Shown here in pieces: positions 14,148 through 15,156 of a DNA stretch of 15,156 nucleotides. The notes beneath the pieces were generated by a model. That model searched no databases. It was given only the letters and a program-made list of their open reading frames with translations, and had not been told where the DNA came from. Where the stretch lies: NCBI GenBank assembly GCA_964511405.1, contig CAZEFK010000177.1, positions 1 through 15,156 on the forward strand. Direction: 5' to 3'. This DNA is from CAZEFK01 sp964511405 (GTDB taxonomy: Bacteria; Pseudomonadota; Alphaproteobacteria; Elsterales; Elsteraceae). Both the position numbers and the translations under genes were made by a program. How positions within the stretch are numbered: position 1 is the first letter of the stretch; each line of letters begins with the position of its first letter.

Positions 14148-14368
14148 TCCTCCCACTCCGGATCCTCGCTCTTCAGCACGTCATAGACCCGCTGCACCGC
14201 CGGCTCGACCGGCCGGCGCAGCAGCGACGTCAGGGTGTCGCCGCCGGCCACCATGGTCTTGGCCTCGGTGATCTGTGCCGCGGTCGCGCCGCTGGCGATG
14301 ATCTCAGCCAGCTTGAGGTCGTCCAGCCGGCCGACCAGTTCGATCACTTCCTCGCGCGTGAGCGTCAT
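14144..14368 (-). CDS. Small conserved-looking protein of unknown function upstream of pyrE
   Basis: I do not recognise a named family. The 74-residue product is acidic and predicted helical. It starts MTLTREEVIELVGRLDDLKLAEI, which reads as an amphipathic helix, has a short GATAAQITEAKTMV segment, and ends with a very acidic tail (KSEDPEWEE). There is no cysteine, signal peptide or membrane span. It looks real because it has an AAGGGG ribosome site about 7 nt before its ATG, typical codon use, and a 4-bp GTGA overlap with pyrE that implies coupled translation. It is the first gene of the operon, so it shares its promoter with pyrE. A role linked to pyrimidine synthesis is only a positional guess. 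Confidence 0.75.
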   Translation of the reverse strand: MTLTREEVIELVGRLDDLKLAEIIASGATAAQITEAKTMVAGGDTLTSLLRRPVEPAVQRVYDVLKSEDPEWEE

Positions 14369-14393
14369 CCGGGCCCCTTCGATGGATCAGACA

Positions 14394-14419
14394 CCGCGCC
14401 TGCGCCGGCCGCGGCGCGG
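14394..14419. other. GC-rich inverted repeat in the pyrE-operon leader
   Basis: CCGCGCC and its inverse GGCGCGG flank a 12-nt loop that itself contains GCCGGC. It lies 26-51 bp upstream of the small gene's ATG and so may be in its mRNA leader. No T-run follows, so classical attenuation is not supported. Confidence 0.3.
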
Positions 14420-14447
14420 GGAGAGTGCCCGAGGCGGCTAGGCATGT

Positions 14448-14483
14448 CCACGGGCCTGTCCATGGGCCTGTCCATGGGCCTGT
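14448..14483. repeat. Three tandem copies of a 12-bp unit, CCATGGGCCTGT
   Basis: CCACGGGCCTGT is followed by two exact copies of CCATGGGCCTGT. Each exact unit contains the palindrome CCATGG. The array ends 18 bp before the -35 box of the imuA promoter. It also creates a 27-codon open frame (14444-14527) that reads as an SMGL repeat and ends inside the promoter; I do not consider that frame a gene. Confidence 0.75.
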
Positions 14484-14501
14484 CACGAGATGCCAACGGC
14501 C

Positions 14502-14530
14502 TTGACTGGGAACGAAAGCAGAACTAGAAC
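14502..14530 (+). promoter_or_regulatory. Promoter of imuA
   Basis: TTGACT (14502-14507) and TAGAAC (14525-14530) are separated by exactly 17 bp. The -35 is near consensus and the -10 matches four of six. Transcription should start near 14537, leaving a leader of roughly 15 nt. Both LexA boxes overlap the spacer, the -10 and the start site, so LexA would block polymerase. Confidence 0.65.
14510..14524 (+). promoter_or_regulatory. LexA (SOS) box 1
   Basis: GAAC-gaaagca-GAAC exactly fits the alphaproteobacterial LexA direct-repeat site GAAC-N7-GAAC (GTTC-N7-GTTC on the other strand). It lies within the promoter spacer of imuA. Confidence 0.85.
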
Positions 14531-14541
14531 AGAAAGCGAAC
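14527..14541 (+). promoter_or_regulatory. LexA (SOS) box 2
   Basis: GAAC-agaaagc-GAAC is a second exact GAAC-N7-GAAC site, starting 17 bp after the first and overlapping the -10 box and probable transcription start. Two adjacent perfect boxes suggest tight, possibly cooperative repression. Confidence 0.82.
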
Positions 14542-14551
14542 ATTACATCTG

Positions 14552-15156
14552 ATGGCCATGAGCCCCTTGCGTCCCGCCTGTCCCGCCTGTCCCGCCTGTC
14601 CCGTCTATCCCGCCCGTCCCGACCCTACCGGCCTCCAGGCGCTGCGCGCCCGGATCCGGGCGATCGAGACCAGCGGCGGGATCGCCGCCCGGTTCGGCTT
14701 CGGCGATCCCATCATCGACGGGACCTTGCCGGAAGGCGGCCTGACCCGGGCCACCTTGCATGAGGTGATCGGGGCGGCGGGCGCCGGGACCGGCTTCGTC
14801 GCCGGCCTGGCCGGGCGGCTGGGGGCGGAGATCGCCGGGCCGGTGCTGTGGGTGGCGCGCGACCCCGACCTCTATGCCGGTGGCCTGGTTCTCTTCGGCA
14901 TCGCCGCCGAGCGACTGGTGCTGGTGCGCGCCGAGCGCTCGACCGACCTGCTCTGGGCCATGGAGGAAGGGCTGCGGACGCCGGGCCTGGCGGCGGTGGT
15001 CGGCGAGCCTGCTGCGATCGACCTTACGGCCGGGCGTCGGCTGCAGCTGGCCGCCGAGGCCGGCGGCGTCACCGGCTTCGTGCTGCGCGCCGGGACCGAG
15101 GGCCAGGCCGGCGCCGGCGCGGTCAGCCGCTGGCGGGTCGAGGCGGCGCCCAGCCG
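14552..15156 (+). CDS. imuA: ImuA, SOS mutagenesis accessory protein (5' part)
   Basis: About 201 codons are present and the frame runs off the window's end. After an unusual Pro/Cys-rich start, the ImuA-type core is clear: LQALRARIRAIE, FGFGDPIIDGTLPEGGLTRATLHEV, a GP-V-L-W-V strand, DLYAGGLVLFGI, RLVLVRAERSTDLLWAMEEGLR, VVGEPAAIDLTAGRRLQLAAE and FVLRAG. ImuA is a RecA-fold-related protein that works with ImuB and DnaE2 in error-prone lesion bypass; in alphaproteobacteria the genes usually form one LexA-controlled operon, so imuB and dnaE2 are expected just to the right. The start may be ATG 14552 or ATG 14558 (MAM); neither has a clear ribosome site. There is no later ATG or GTG before the conserved core, so the repeat-encoded N-terminus is probably translated. 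Two LexA boxes precede it. Confidence 0.88.
   Translation, partial: MAMSPLRPACPACPACPVYPARPDPTGLQALRARIRAIETSGGIAARFGFGDPIIDGTLPEGGLTRATLHEVIGAAGAGTGFVAGLAGRLGAEIAGPVLWVARDPDLYAGGLVLFGIAAERLVLVRAERSTDLLWAMEEGLRTPGLAAVVGEPAAIDLTAGRRLQLAAEAGGVTGFVLRAGTEGQAGAGAVSRWRVEAAPS
14573..14617 (+). repeat. 9-bp tandem repeat (CCCGCCTGT) at the start of imuA
   Basis: Three exact copies of CCCGCCTGT (14573-14599) are followed by two degenerate copies, cccgtctat and cccgcccgt. In the imuA frame they encode Pro-Ala-Cys three times and then PVY and PAR. The 9-bp unit keeps the frame, so copy-number change would alter protein length without shifting it. Confidence 0.8.

Noticed and set aside
14444..14527. Possible 27-residue SMGL-repeat peptide ahead of imuA
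   Set aside because: It is created by the 12-bp tandem repeat, lacks a ribosome site, and runs across the promoter and first LexA box, upstream of the predicted transcript start.
14448..14617. CRISPR-like array from the repeats near imuA
   Set aside because: Units of 12 and 9 bp are directly tandem with no spacers.

Overview
The window is high-GC chromosomal DNA from an alphaproteobacterium, probably Rhodospirillales-like. This rests on dense GC-rich coding, an ImuA-type SOS gene preceded by two GAAC-N7-GAAC LexA boxes (the alphaproteobacterial LexA site), and a PyrE variant with the PRPP motif VEDLATDGKS. I see no tRNA, rRNA, IS element, integrase or CRISPR array.

Layout, left to right. 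(1) 2-403: the 3' end of an oligopeptide/dipeptide ABC ATPase gene. (2) 503-1828: a 441-residue pentapeptide-repeat protein whose N-terminal cap recurs mid-protein. (3) 7621-2052, minus strand: one apparent operon in transcription order LysR regulator, FAD/NAD(P)H monooxygenase-like enzyme, polar amino acid ABC ATPase, periplasmic binding protein (interrupted by an in-frame TAG) and two permeases. (4) 7776-8814, plus strand, divergent from that LysR: a cysteine-free CMD-domain protein and an AhpD-like alkylhydroperoxidase-domain protein, the latter broken by a one-base deletion in a C run. The 154-bp divergent region has copies of a TTGGAT-type element in both orientations and a possible leaderless promoter for the LysR gene. 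(5) 8834-10838: a LysR regulator divergent from a cysteine-free quinone oxidoreductase-type dehydrogenase. (6) 10839-13474: a class V aminotransferase and a RidA-family imine/enamine deaminase in one minus-strand operon, divergent from a GcvA-like LysR regulator. (7) 13488-14368: pyrE translationally coupled to a small upstream gene of unknown function. (8) 14502-15156: a promoter overlapped by two LexA boxes, then the 5' part of imuA, which runs off the window.

Three consecutive modules share the same design, a LysR gene facing one or two enzyme genes. The largest couples uptake of a small polar (amino-acid-like) solute to flavin-dependent oxygenation and a paired CMD/alkylhydroperoxidase set. 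That is the best candidate here for an uncharacterised catabolic or detoxification pathway. Two of its genes carry single-site lesions, so it is either decaying or the sequence has errors. The transporter genes (about 2050-5130) are visibly poorer in GC than everything around them, which suggests a separate origin.
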